DNA of 64,000 nucleotides from contig NZ_FIZY01000026.1 in the NCBI RefSeq assembly GCF_900060185.1, positions 1 through 64,000 on the forward strand, given 5' to 3'. How positions within the stretch are numbered: the stretch's first letter is position 1; each line of letters opens with the position of its first letter. A program made the position numbers and the translations under genes. Shown piece after piece: positions 35,988 through 43,647 of the stretch. Below the pieces are notes generated by a model. That model was not told the origin of the DNA and ran no database searches. It was given only the letters and a program-made list of their open reading frames with translations. This DNA comes from Grimontia marina (GTDB taxonomy: Bacteria; Pseudomonadota; Gammaproteobacteria; Enterobacterales; Vibrionaceae).

Positions 35988-37058
35988 ATGATGACTGAAG
36001 TAAACGTCCCTGCTAATTCCTCACACTGGGTTTGCGACGCAATTCGTAAAATCGAAGCGGATTTCCAACGTTCAGCGGATACCCACCTGATCAAGCTGGA
36101 TCTGCCGTACTTCCCGGAGATCGACATCTACCTGAAAGATGAGAGTACTCATCCGACTGGCAGCCTGAAACACCGTCTTGCTCGTTCCCTTTTCCTTTAC
36201 GCACTGTGTAATGGCTGGATCAAAGAAGACACCACCATCATTGAATCGTCTTCTGGCAGCACCGCCATCTCTGAGGCCTACTTCGCCCGCTTACTTGGCC
36301 TTCGTTTTATCGCTGTAGTACCGCGAACAACAGCGAAAAAGAAAATCGAGCAAATTCAGTTCTACGGCGGCGAAGCCCACTTTGTAGATCGCTCTGACGA
36401 AATCTATGCAGAGTCACGCCGCCTTGCGCAGGAACTGAATGGCCATTACATGGACCAATTCACCTACGCCGAGCGCGCCACCGACTGGCGCAGTAACAAC
36501 AACATCGCCAACAGCATTTTCAGTCAGATGAAGTACGAGCGTTACCCTGTGCCAAACTGGATTGTCATGAGCCCGGGCACTGGCGGTACTTCAGCCACCA
36601 TCGGCCGTTTCATCCGCTACCGTTGCCAACACACACAATTGATGGCGGTTGACCCAGAAAACTCGGTTTTCCATGATTTCTACAAAACCGGTGACCAGTC
36701 ACTCACTTTGGATCGCGGCGGAAAAATCGAAGGTATCGGCCGCCCTCGCGTTGAACCAAGCTTTATCCCAGGCGTGATTGACCGTATGGAAACCATCAAA
36801 GATGTCGACAGTGTCGGCACGGCGCACTGGCTGGAGAACATTCTTGGCCGAAAAGCGGGTGCATCAACAGGCACTAACCTGTATGGCGCATTGATGCTGG
36901 CAGAAGAGATGCAATCACGCGGTGAAAAGGGCTCCATCGTCACCCTGCTTTGCGACAGTGGCGAACGTTACTTAGATACCTATTTCAATGAAGAATGGGT
37001 GAACGCAAACATTGGTGATATTGCACCAACGCTGGAATACCTGAAGAAGTTTGGGTGA
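35988..37058 (+). CDS. cdsH: PLP-dependent L-cysteine desulfidase (CdsH-type)
   Basis: The 356-residue protein is in the PLP fold-type II (cysteine synthase-like) family and should split cysteine to pyruvate, ammonia and sulfide. The PLP lysine lies in THPTGSLKHRLARSL (K of SLKHR, about residue 61); the phosphate-binding loop is SSSGSTAIS and GTGGTSATIG later on. The pairing with the divergent Lrp-family gene matches the ybaO-cdsH arrangement in Salmonella. The first two codons are both ATG; either could be used. Detoxification of excess cysteine is inferred. Confidence 0.85.
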   Translation: MMTEVNVPANSSHWVCDAIRKIEADFQRSADTHLIKLDLPYFPEIDIYLKDESTHPTGSLKHRLARSLFLYALCNGWIKEDTTIIESSSGSTAISEAYFARLLGLRFIAVVPRTTAKKKIEQIQFYGGEAHFVDRSDEIYAESRRLAQELNGHYMDQFTYAERATDWRSNNNIANSIFSQMKYERYPVPNWIVMSPGTGGTSATIGRFIRYRCQHTQLMAVDPENSVFHDFYKTGDQSLTLDRGGKIEGIGRPRVEPSFIPGVIDRMETIKDVDSVGTAHWLENILGRKAGASTGTNLYGALMLAEEMQSRGEKGSIVTLLCDSGERYLDTYFNEEWVNANIGDIAPTLEYLKKFG

Positions 37059-37086
37059 CAGAAATCGCTTTTTTCAGCTCATCAAG

Positions 37087-37108
37087 GCGCACTTCGGTGC
37101 GCTTTTTT
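37087..37108 (+). terminator. Terminator after cdsH
   Basis: GCGCAC and GTGCGC form a stem with a TTCG tetraloop, followed by six T. It lies 28 bp after the cdsH stop and is a strong intrinsic terminator. Confidence 0.88.
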
Positions 37109-37112
37109 ATTG

Positions 37113-37138
37113 TTTACAACCAAATATTTGGTAGTAAA
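37113..37138. promoter_or_regulatory. 26-bp near-perfect palindrome upstream of the RTX gene
   Basis: The centre ACCAAATATTTGGT (37119-37132) is a perfect palindrome; flanking TTTAC and GTAAA extend it to 26 bp with one mismatch pair. It lies 82 bp before the RTX ATG in the 112-bp gap after the cdsH terminator, so it may be an operator of the RTX gene. The binding protein is not known. Confidence 0.5.
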
Positions 37139-37220
37139 TCCCGCTTCTTACTTTAGTGACAAAAATCTCTCCGCTCCTTGGATTAGATAACTTGTGTATC
37201 TATTCAAAGGGACTAAAAGC

Positions 37221-40200
37221 ATGTCTACAACAAAAACTATCATTCGCACTGCTCAGGACTTTATCGACCTTTTCTATGACGTAAAGGACAGGTTAGAGAA
37301 AGCTGGTCATCCAGACTTAGCCAAAAAAATGAGCAAGATTAAAGATGGCGTTGAAAAGCTTTACCAACACATTGATGAAGAAGGGAATATTACAAACCAA
37401 GAAGAGGTTGATCGGGTCAAAGAAGAGATCGCAGGTGAACTTTCCAGCCTTATCCCTACTGATGGCCTTGCTCTCGCAGCAGGTACCCTTGTCATATTTG
37501 CGTTTGGCTCTAGCGCGTTAGCATTTGCTGGTGCAGCAGGTGTTGCCGTTGGGGCTTCTTTGGCTCTTGATTATGCTAAAGATGCAATATTGGTGGAGAT
37601 GCTTCGAATAGTAGAGGATCTTGGTATCCAACGATTCGAACCACTTGAAGCTGATTTTTCCTCGTCGACCAAAGGCGTCATTGTTTCGGGGAGCATCAGC
37701 AATGACACTATTGTAAGTTCATCCTACGACGACATCATCGATACGGGACTAGGTCAAGACACGATAAATCTTATCTCTGGCACCAATACTATTGATACAG
37801 GTTTGGATAGCGATACCGTCAACATTCAAGGAGGCAACAATCTAATCAACATGGGAGCCATAGGCGTTGAAACAAATAGCGTGGTCTATACAAACGGGAA
37901 CGGAAAACAGTTCCTTGTTGACATGAAGAGAATCGACAAAGTTATTGTCAACAGAGGTGAGGAGCAAGACGAGATAACGGGCGCAGACATCATTGCCTTT
38001 GATGGTATACCCGCATCAAGCAATGGTAGTTTTTCGGTCAAAATGACATTTGACTCAGCCAATGATCTGCTCAACACGCCATCGGGCTATCACATTGCTC
38101 CCATTATTGCTTTCATGGGACAGGGCGACGATGTAGTGCAACTCCGGCCTTTCACTGCCCTTGGGCACACCTCCACAGAACATGAATTTTGGGGAGGTAG
38201 CGGTGAAGATACAGTGGCCTTCGTTGATCCAGAAGCTAACTCTCTAATCCAAACATTTATAAATCTGGAACAGGGAACCGTCTCACTGGGAAAGTCATCC
38301 GGAAGTCATTTCATAATCCATGAATTTGAACACGCAATAGGCACCGACAAACAGGACTTCATCACAGGAAACGAATTTGATAATCAGTTGACTGGACTAG
38401 ATGGCAATGACTTTATTACCGGAAATGAAGGCACTGATGTACTCGATGGCGGTGAAGGAAGGGACATCTTAATCGGCGGTCGAGATGGAGAACGGGCGAA
38501 TGCCAATGACGGTGTGAACGATTACCTGCAAGGTGGTGACGGCTACGACACCTACTACATTTCCGTGGAGCAAAACTATGACAGTGCTCTAACCACGGCT
38601 ATTCGCTACAGCGATGCATCCAGCGCCTACTATAAAAACACCAATGTCCTGAATTCCATTGACTATATCTACGATTCAGATGAGTCGGGTAAGGTTGAGT
38701 TTTCTTTCGATGGTGGGGATGGTTGGCTAACAGGGTTGAATGCCAGTATCGAACTGAGCGGCATCAGTCTAACCAAAACTCATTTCAGTGAAGGGATCGA
38801 TTTCTATCAATCCGTAAATGCCTATGTTTTTGGCGGGTTACCCCTTGCTGCCGTAAAATTGGGAAATGATCTAGTTTTTGTTGAGCAGGAGAACTTTGGG
38901 GCTATTTTCGCCGTGAAAGACTTTCAAAATGGGGACAGTGGCATAAGGATTCACGACAACGCATTGGTCGGTACGAATCTTACTGAACGGTTAGAGGGCA
39001 CCAAAGAAGATGAATCAATTTCTTCAGCACCGACTGTCAACGGTGGGATCAGAATGGAAGGTAAGGGTGGCTCTGATACCTATTCAGGAATGGGTAAAGA
39101 CACGGGCAATGACGAAATTGCCGACGTCGGTAGTGAAGAAGATGTTGATCGCCTAGACATGTCTAACCTTTCAGCCGCCGATGTCTCGATTTCGCGAGGA
39201 GGTTCCTCGAACTCACAACACCTGATCATTAAAGGCCTGGAAGGCTCTAACTACGGAGGTAGTGTCTCCATCAAAGGTTACTTTGGTGGCCGCCCAACCG
39301 GCATTGAGGAAATTCTTCTGGGTGGACAACTCCTCGACGCCGAAGACGTGGTGCGCTCCTTCAATGACTATGCCCCTTCCTTACTGACAGACGATATATC
39401 AGGCAGTGAAGGACGTGATGTGATTGATGCGTCAGACGGAGATGATGTGCTTGCTGGAAATGGGGGGAATGATCTGCTGATTGGCGGCAAAGGAGCAGAC
39501 AGCCTAGACGGAGGAGATGGCAACGATTTGATAGTCGCTGACGCAGAAGACACCCAATATCTTGGGGGGAGCGGCGAAGATACCCTGCTGTACATTGGAT
39601 CCGACGACAGAACGTTCTTTATGGGCGCAGAGGGATTTGAACACCTTGAGGCGGGTTCCGGCAATAATGTCGTTTACGCTTCTTCCAGCAAGGCTGATGA
39701 CAATAACATCAATGGTCAAGGCGGCGATGACAAACTGTTCGGCTTTGGTGGTAACGATAAACTTCAGGGCGAACAAGGTAATGACACTTTAATTGCTGGC
39801 TCAGGAAATGATGAGCTCTATGGCGGAGAAGGTAAGGATGTCCTGAAAGGTGGTAAAGGTGATGACTATCTTGAAGGTGGTGACGGTGACGACCTGCTTA
39901 TCGGCTTTTTGGGCAGTGATCGCCTAATTGGTGGTTTCGGTAACGACCGCTTGGACGCGCGTTTAGGCGACAACAACTATCTGGATGGTGGATTTGGTGC
40001 TGATACGTATATTGGGAGTAACTTGACCGATACCATGATTTTCGATGCCAGCGATTTCGTTGGAAAAGCCAAATACACCTCAAGCGGTTGGGTGAATGAC
40101 ATCGTCTACCGCGCCAGCAACGGCTTTGATGTACTTGAGGTTTCGTATGCTGAAGAAATCGACTTCACCGGAGAAGCCTACAAACAGGAAGGCTCTGCTG

Positions 40201-40568
40201 CAAAAGGTAATGTGATTACCGGTGTTGAGGCACTCACTGCAGATTGGGGGGAGCAGAATGTGACCATCAACGCCTATGCCATTCAGGCCCACTCTGATAC
40301 CGAAACAGTCGAAGATTGGGACGCCTTTATCGCCTATCTTGGCGAAGATGAAGATACCTTCAATCTTGTTGGCACAGGCTGGTCTTATCTGGAAGAAGGC
40401 ACTGTTGATACAGCGATCTCTCCAGAAATGGCGAGGATCGCTGGCCTCTCAGAATCTCAAGTGGCTGAACTATCAGCATATGTCTTCGAGCAGACATTCA
40501 ACGAATCAACCATAACCATTTGGACAGATGCTGAAAATGGCTATGTGAATGGAGAGATGTTTGTGTGA
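37221..40568 (+). CDS. Large RTX (calcium-binding repeat) protein of unknown function
   Basis: The 1115-residue protein begins at ATG 37221 (AAAGGGA upstream). Residues 1-80 are amphipathic helices, 82-117 a hydrophobic Ala/Gly-rich segment, then repeats of the type TIVSSSYDDIIDTG. GGxGxDxLxGG nonapeptides occur in three blocks, about residues 385-420, 725-780 and 830-930, for example GGKGDDYLEGGDGDDLLIGF. No serralysin, lipase or adenylate cyclase domain is recognisable. The C-terminal 100 residues are acidic and may hold a type I secretion signal, but no HlyB/D/TolC-like genes are nearby. It is probably secreted or surface-bound; a toxin, adhesin or bacteriocin role cannot be told apart. 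Confidence 0.85.
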   Translation: MSTTKTIIRTAQDFIDLFYDVKDRLEKAGHPDLAKKMSKIKDGVEKLYQHIDEEGNITNQEEVDRVKEEIAGELSSLIPTDGLALAAGTLVIFAFGSSALAFAGAAGVAVGASLALDYAKDAILVEMLRIVEDLGIQRFEPLEADFSSSTKGVIVSGSISNDTIVSSSYDDIIDTGLGQDTINLISGTNTIDTGLDSDTVNIQGGNNLINMGAIGVETNSVVYTNGNGKQFLVDMKRIDKVIVNRGEEQDEITGADIIAFDGIPASSNGSFSVKMTFDSANDLLNTPSGYHIAPIIAFMGQGDDVVQLRPFTALGHTSTEHEFWGGSGEDTVAFVDPEANSLIQTFINLEQGTVSLGKSSGSHFIIHEFEHAIGTDKQDFITGNEFDNQLTGLDGNDFITGNEGTDVLDGGEGRDILIGGRDGERANANDGVNDYLQGGDGYDTYYISVEQNYDSALTTAIRYSDASSAYYKNTNVLNSIDYIYDSDESGKVEFSFDGGDGWLTGLNASIELSGISLTKTHFSEGIDFYQSVNAYVFGGLPLAAVKLGNDLVFVEQENFGAIFAVKDFQNGDSGIRIHDNALVGTNLTERLEGTKEDESISSAPTVNGGIRMEGKGGSDTYSGMGKDTGNDEIADVGSEEDVDRLDMSNLSAADVSISRGGSSNSQHLIIKGLEGSNYGGSVSIKGYFGGRPTGIEEILLGGQLLDAEDVVRSFNDYAPSLLTDDISGSEGRDVIDASDGDDVLAGNGGNDLLIGGKGADSLDGGDGNDLIVADAEDTQYLGGSGEDTLLYIGSDDRTFFMGAEGFEHLEAGSGNNVVYASSSKADDNNINGQGGDDKLFGFGGNDKLQGEQGNDTLIAGSGNDELYGGEGKDVLKGGKGDDYLEGGDGDDLLIGFLGSDRLIGGFGNDRLDARLGDNNYLDGGFGADTYIGSNLTDTMIFDASDFVGKAKYTSSGWVNDIVYRASNGFDVLEVSYAEEIDFTGEAYKQEGSAAKGNVITGVEALTADWGEQNVTINAYAIQAHSDTETVEDWDAFIAYLGEDEDTFNLVGTGWSYLEEGTVDTAISPEMARIAGLSESQVAELSAYVFEQTFNESTITIWTDAENGYVNGEMFV

Positions 40569-40616
40569 CGGCGAAAGCTATTTGAATGTGGTTTTTAAGC
40601 TACTTCTTCAGAACTG

Positions 40617-40638
40617 AGCGCACTTCAGTGCGCTTTCA
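40617..40638 (+). terminator. Terminator after the RTX gene
   Basis: AGCGCAC and GTGCGCT form a 7-bp stem around TTCA, followed by TTC ATTTTTC. It resembles the terminator after cdsH in its stem (GCGCAC/GTGCGC). Confidence 0.75.
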
Positions 40639-40653
40639 TTTTTCACCGATAAG

Positions 40654-40781
40654 CGATCTCACTCGAAAGGGACGCATCAAAATCAAAGCAGCCCCCAGAT
40701 AACCTTGGCGCACAAAAGTTCTGCGAGTCGTTGGGTTATGTGGAAGATGAGACCTACTTTCACTGCTTCCTCAACGTATGA
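40654..40781 (+). pseudogene. Possible GNAT acetyltransferase C-terminal remnant
   Basis: One frame ending at TGA 40779-40781 encodes about 42 residues including DNLGAQKFCESLGYVEDETY, which resembles the N-x-x-A-x-x-F-Y-x-x-L-G-Y end of GNAT acetyltransferases. It has no start codon and no upstream domain, so at best it is a decayed fragment. The rest of the gap to queC shows nothing recognisable. Confidence 0.3.
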
Positions 40782-40876
40782 ACAGACAGGCAATTATCAC
40801 GCAGCCATAGAGCTGGGCAATCAGTTAGGCTAAACTCCTGCTCCTATAAACCATCTTTCCGGTAAAGGATGTAGCC

Positions 40877-41563
40877 ATGAAAAAAGCTGTTGTCGTCTTT
40901 AGTGGCGGACAGGATTCAACCACCTGTCTGATTCAGGCGCTGTCTGAGTTTGACGAAGTGCATTGTATTACCTTCGACTATAACCAGCGCCACAAACAGG
41001 AAATCGACGTAGCACGGGACGTTGCGAACGCGCTGGGTGCGACTTCGCACAAAGTGATGGACGTTGGTCTACTGAATGAACTGGCGATCAGTTCGCTGAC
41101 CCGTGACAACATTCCGGTTTCCCATGAGCTTCAGGAAAACGGCCTACCTAACTCTTTTGTGCCGGGTCGCAACATCCTGTTCCTGACGCTGGCAGGGATT
41201 TACGCTTACCAACTTGGTGCGCAAACTGTTATCACCGGTGTGTGTGAAACCGACTTTTCTGGCTATCCCGATTGCCGTAATGATTTTGTACAGGCGATGA
41301 ACAAGTCATTGGTATTGGGGATGGATCGCGAGCTTGAAATCCAGACGCCGCTGATGTGGCTCAACAAAGCAGAGACCTGGGCGCTGGCGGATAAATACGG
41401 CAAGCTGGAGTTTGTACGCGACCACACCCTGACCTGCTACAACGGCGTGATTGGTAAAGGCTGTGGCGATTGCCCTGCCTGTGACCTTCGCCAGAAAGGT
41501 CTGGACAGCTACCTCGAAGATAAAGAGCACGTGATGGCGTCGCTGGACCGCAAAAGTGTCTGA
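40877..41563 (+). CDS. queC: 7-cyano-7-deazaguanine (preQ0) synthase
   Basis: QueC converts 7-carboxy-7-deazaguanine and ammonia to preQ0 with ATP, on the way to queuosine. The 228-residue protein has the PP-loop SGGQDSTT at residues 9-16 and the C-terminal zinc cluster [32 protein letters not shown] and the [14 protein letters not shown] motif are diagnostic. Length is normal. A strong terminator follows. Confidence 0.97.
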   Translation: MKKAVVVFSGGQDSTTCLIQALSEFDEVHCITFDYNQRHKQEIDVARDVANALGATSHKVMDVGLLNELAISSLTRDNIPVSHELQENGLPNSFVPGRNILFLTLAGIYAYQLGAQTVITGVCETDFSGYPDCRNDFVQAMNKSLVLGMDRELEIQTPLMWLNKAETWALADKYGKLEFVRDHTLTCYNGVIGKGCGDCPACDLRQKGLDSYLEDKEHVMASLDRKSV

Positions 41564-41595
41564 TTGCCCTAAGTAAGGTGGATACCCATCTTAAG

Positions 41596-41623
41596 AAAAG
41601 AGGGCTCACTTGAGCCCTCTTTT
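41596..41623. terminator. Bidirectional terminator between queC and the Xre gene
   Basis: AAAAGAGGGCTC and GAGCCCTCTTTT form a perfect 12-bp stem with a 4-nt loop. A-tract and T-tract flanks let it serve both queC and the convergent helix-turn-helix gene. Confidence 0.9.
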
Positions 41624-41640
41624 CTGTTCAAATTTCGCGT

Positions 41641-41865
41641 CTATTCAGATTCCGCGATTTCGTCAGCAGTGTAGATCAGTATATCCCCTGGCTGACATTC
41701 CAGAACCTCACAGATTTTTTCTAACGTACTAAACCTTACTGCCTTTGCTTTTCCGTTTTTCAGTATTGAAAGATTCTGCTCCGTCACGCCCACGAGTTTT
41801 GACAGCTCTTTGAGCCTCATTTTGCGTCTGGCCATCATAACGTCCAGATCGATTGTAATTCCCAT
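41641..41865 (-). CDS. Small Xre-type regulator (YozG-like)
   Basis: The 74-residue protein is a single helix-turn-helix domain: ARRKMRLKELSKLVGVTEQN is followed by KNGKAKAVRFSTLEKICEVL, which matches the HTH_26/YozG family. Such genes are usually paired with DUF2975 membrane proteins, as here (8 bp downstream of one). It probably represses its own operon through the inverted repeat upstream of the pair. Confidence 0.87.
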   Translation of the reverse strand: MGITIDLDVMMARRKMRLKELSKLVGVTEQNLSILKNGKAKAVRFSTLEKICEVLECQPGDILIYTADEIAESE

Positions 41866-41873
41866 AGCTTTCC

Positions 41874-42422
41874 CTAAATCGTGTGCTGGTGTTCTTCGGC
41901 GATGATTTGTGCCTCACGCATTACCCAGCCAACTGTCAGTATCATAAAGCCACAGAGTACAGTGACAATATCCACACTTCCCAAAGAGAGTGAAAGCACA
42001 CGCTCGCCCGGCGGGTTATTGAAGCTGAGAATAACGGATATCAGACCACCAAAAGCCAGATTTGCCAGAACCCAATAGAAAAAGGTGAACCCCAGCATGC
42101 GGTAGCAGTTTGCGGTATCTACCGAGAAGATATCGGCAGATTCATAGCGGCGGAACAGTTTGACCAACAAAGCCATACCGTAGAGCAAGACACCGATAGG
42201 CAAGGCACTCGCAATAGCGGCAAAAATACGGGTTTCTAAGGTCAACGGCGCTGATGTATAGGCACTGATATCATGCATATCGGTAACAATCCCAAACCGC
42301 GAGATAAAATCCAAGTCGGTTTGCGCTGTCATCCAGTAGTAAATAGCGCCTAACGGTAAAAGGCACATCAGTAGTTGGATCGCCCTTCTGATGTTCCGAC
42401 TGTAAGTTTGTATTTTCTGCAT
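41874..42422 (-). CDS. DUF2975 membrane protein
   Basis: The 182-residue protein has four membrane segments (for example AIQLLMCLLPLGAIYYWM, AAIASALPIGVLLYGMALLV and FTFFYWVLANLAFGGLISVI), characteristic of DUF2975. Partnered with a YozG-like repressor it resembles membrane-sensor/repressor pairs such as SdpI-SdpR in organisation, but the signal is unknown. ATG 42422 has AGGAG just upstream (TTTAGGAGAGAG). Confidence 0.82.
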   Translation of the reverse strand: MQKIQTYSRNIRRAIQLLMCLLPLGAIYYWMTAQTDLDFISRFGIVTDMHDISAYTSAPLTLETRIFAAIASALPIGVLLYGMALLVKLFRRYESADIFSVDTANCYRMLGFTFFYWVLANLAFGGLISVILSFNNPPGERVLSLSLGSVDIVTVLCGFMILTVGWVMREAQIIAEEHQHTI

Positions 42423-42473
42423 AGCACTCTCTCCTAAAGTATGGGGTTAAGATACCATCACCAAAAAACAGGT

Positions 42474-42510
42474 CAATAATAAATTATCGTTTATCGACAA
42501 TTTATTATTG
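42474..42510. promoter_or_regulatory. Perfect 12-bp inverted repeat, candidate operator of the DUF2975-Xre operon
   Basis: CAATAATAAATT (42474-42485) and AATTTATTATTG (42499-42510) are perfect inverted repeats separated by ATCGTTTATCGAC. The central ATCGTTTATCGA also looks like a half-symmetric repressor site. It is 52 bp from the DUF2975 start and the region is very AT-rich, as in a promoter. Confidence 0.55.
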
Positions 42511-42655
42511 AAAAACACCAAAAGGGGAACGTCCCATTTTAGACTATGTGAAAGCATATTGGCCTCTATCCGGTTCTACTCTTTATATCCAAACAACCTG
42601 AAAATGCAGAATTCAGCGAGTTTGGGTATATCTATCTTGTTCATTGGGAGGTGAT

Positions 42656-43162
42656 ATGTATCTTGCCGTCAGTGGTACTTGTTACTGGTGCATGGAAGCC
42701 ATCTTCAATGCGTTAAAAGGCGTGTCGGATGTCGAGCAGGGATTTTTAGTCACGGAAGACAGTAAGCATGTTGAAGCGGTGTTGTTTCGCTTCGACGAAG
42801 AGGTTATTTCGTTAGATGAAGTGATCCGTGTACATCTGGACTCGCACGCTTGTACTTCAAACCATTCGTTTCGGGAAAGCTACCCGAGTGCTATTTATCC
42901 AACCAATGCCGCACACATGGATAAGTGTTCAAAGGCACTGGCAAGCGCGGCTTCAGATTACGTAAACCCTGTGGTCACCAAAGTGGTGCCCATGATGGCG
43001 TTTTACCCAACACCAGCGCGCCAGCAGAACTACTTCTGGCGCAATCCATCGAAGCCCTTTTGCCGTCGCGTGATTGCGCCGAAGATGGAAGTGCTGAAAG
43101 AGCTGTATCCGCAACTATTAAACCGCGATGCCTTCATCTACCTTTCCGGCGAAACCTCATAA
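42656..43162 (+). CDS. MsrA-like protein, divergent
   Basis: The 168-residue protein begins SGTCYWCMEAIFNALKGVSD, matching the GCFWCMEAVF active-site motif of peptide methionine sulfoxide reductase A with the nucleophilic Cys kept. However, the usual D-V-G-T-Q-Y-R-S stretch is replaced by FRESYPS, and the C-terminal half (FYPTPARQQNYFWRNPSKPFC) is also unusual. It may be a diverged MsrA with another substrate. ATG 42656 has a strong GGGAGG site 5 bp upstream. Confidence 0.72.
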   Translation: MYLAVSGTCYWCMEAIFNALKGVSDVEQGFLVTEDSKHVEAVLFRFDEEVISLDEVIRVHLDSHACTSNHSFRESYPSAIYPTNAAHMDKCSKALASAASDYVNPVVTKVVPMMAFYPTPARQQNYFWRNPSKPFCRRVIAPKMEVLKELYPQLLNRDAFIYLSGETS

Positions 43163-43163
43163 A

Positions 43164-43185
43164 AAAAGCGCCAATCGGCGCTTTT
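43164..43185. terminator. Bidirectional terminator
   Basis: AGCGCC and GGCGCT form a stem around AATC, flanked by A7 on the left and TTTT on the right. It serves the MsrA-like gene and the convergent DUF1244 gene. Confidence 0.88.
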
Positions 43186-43203
43186 CTTTTTTGATATTGA
43201 GGC

Positions 43204-43521
43204 TTACTTAGCTTCTTTCGCTTTCTGGCGTGCGTTGAATGCTGCCATTTGCTCATCCGTCGCTGGTAGTTGATGGTTTGCTTTCCACTCGCTGTAAGGC
43301 ATGCCGTAGACGCGCTCGCGTGCTTCTTCGTCACTCACTTCAACACCCGCATTATCCGCTTCGGCTTTGTACCATTTCCCCAGACAGTTACGGCAGAAGT
43401 CAGCAAGGATCATCAGATCGATGTTCTGTACTTCTTTGTGATTATCCAGATGAGACAGGAAACGACGAAACGTTGCTGCATCCAACTGATCTTGCTGTTC
43501 TTGGGTCAGTTTATCCGACAT
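43204..43521 (-). CDS. DUF1244 family protein
   Basis: The 105-residue protein matches DUF1244, a small helical-bundle family common in proteobacteria: TFRRFLSHLDNHKEVQNIDL, ADFCRNCLGKWYKAEAD and VYGMPYSEWKANHQ. The C-x-x-C pair of FCRNCLGKW may bind a metal. The C-terminal 20 residues are charged. The function is unknown. Confidence 0.88.
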   Translation of the reverse strand: MSDKLTQEQQDQLDAATFRRFLSHLDNHKEVQNIDLMILADFCRNCLGKWYKAEADNAGVEVSDEEARERVYGMPYSEWKANHQLPATDEQMAAFNARQKAKEAK

Positions 43522-43600
43522 GACTGGCTTCCTTTATCTTCGATTTTTATTTGGTGGTTATGGTAATAAAACATACCAACGGATGCTTTAAAACGAAAGA

Positions 43601-43638
43601 GCGGACCTAGGATTCTAGGACCTGGACCTGCTCTTCTT
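43601..43638. repeat. CCTAGG-rich intergenic repeat (copy 1)
   Basis: Between the DUF1244 and RND genes lies a string of related words: ACCTAGGATTCTAGGACC followed by TGGACCTGCTCTTCTTG. The same words (CCTAGGA, GGACCTGCTCTT) recur at 51258-51409. The left and right halves are imperfect inverted repeats about CCTAGG. Confidence 0.6.
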
Positions 43639-43647
43639 GTGTTTTCA

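Noticed and set aside
38319-38333. HEFEH in the RTX protein (residues 367-371), an apparent zinc-protease HExxH motif with a glycine at the metzincin position
   Set aside because: The third metal-ligand position is Lys, no propeptide or Met-turn is seen, and the local sequence fits the common F-E-x-A-I-G-T ... D-F-I-T-G-N motif that precedes RTX repeats, so a chance match is more likely.
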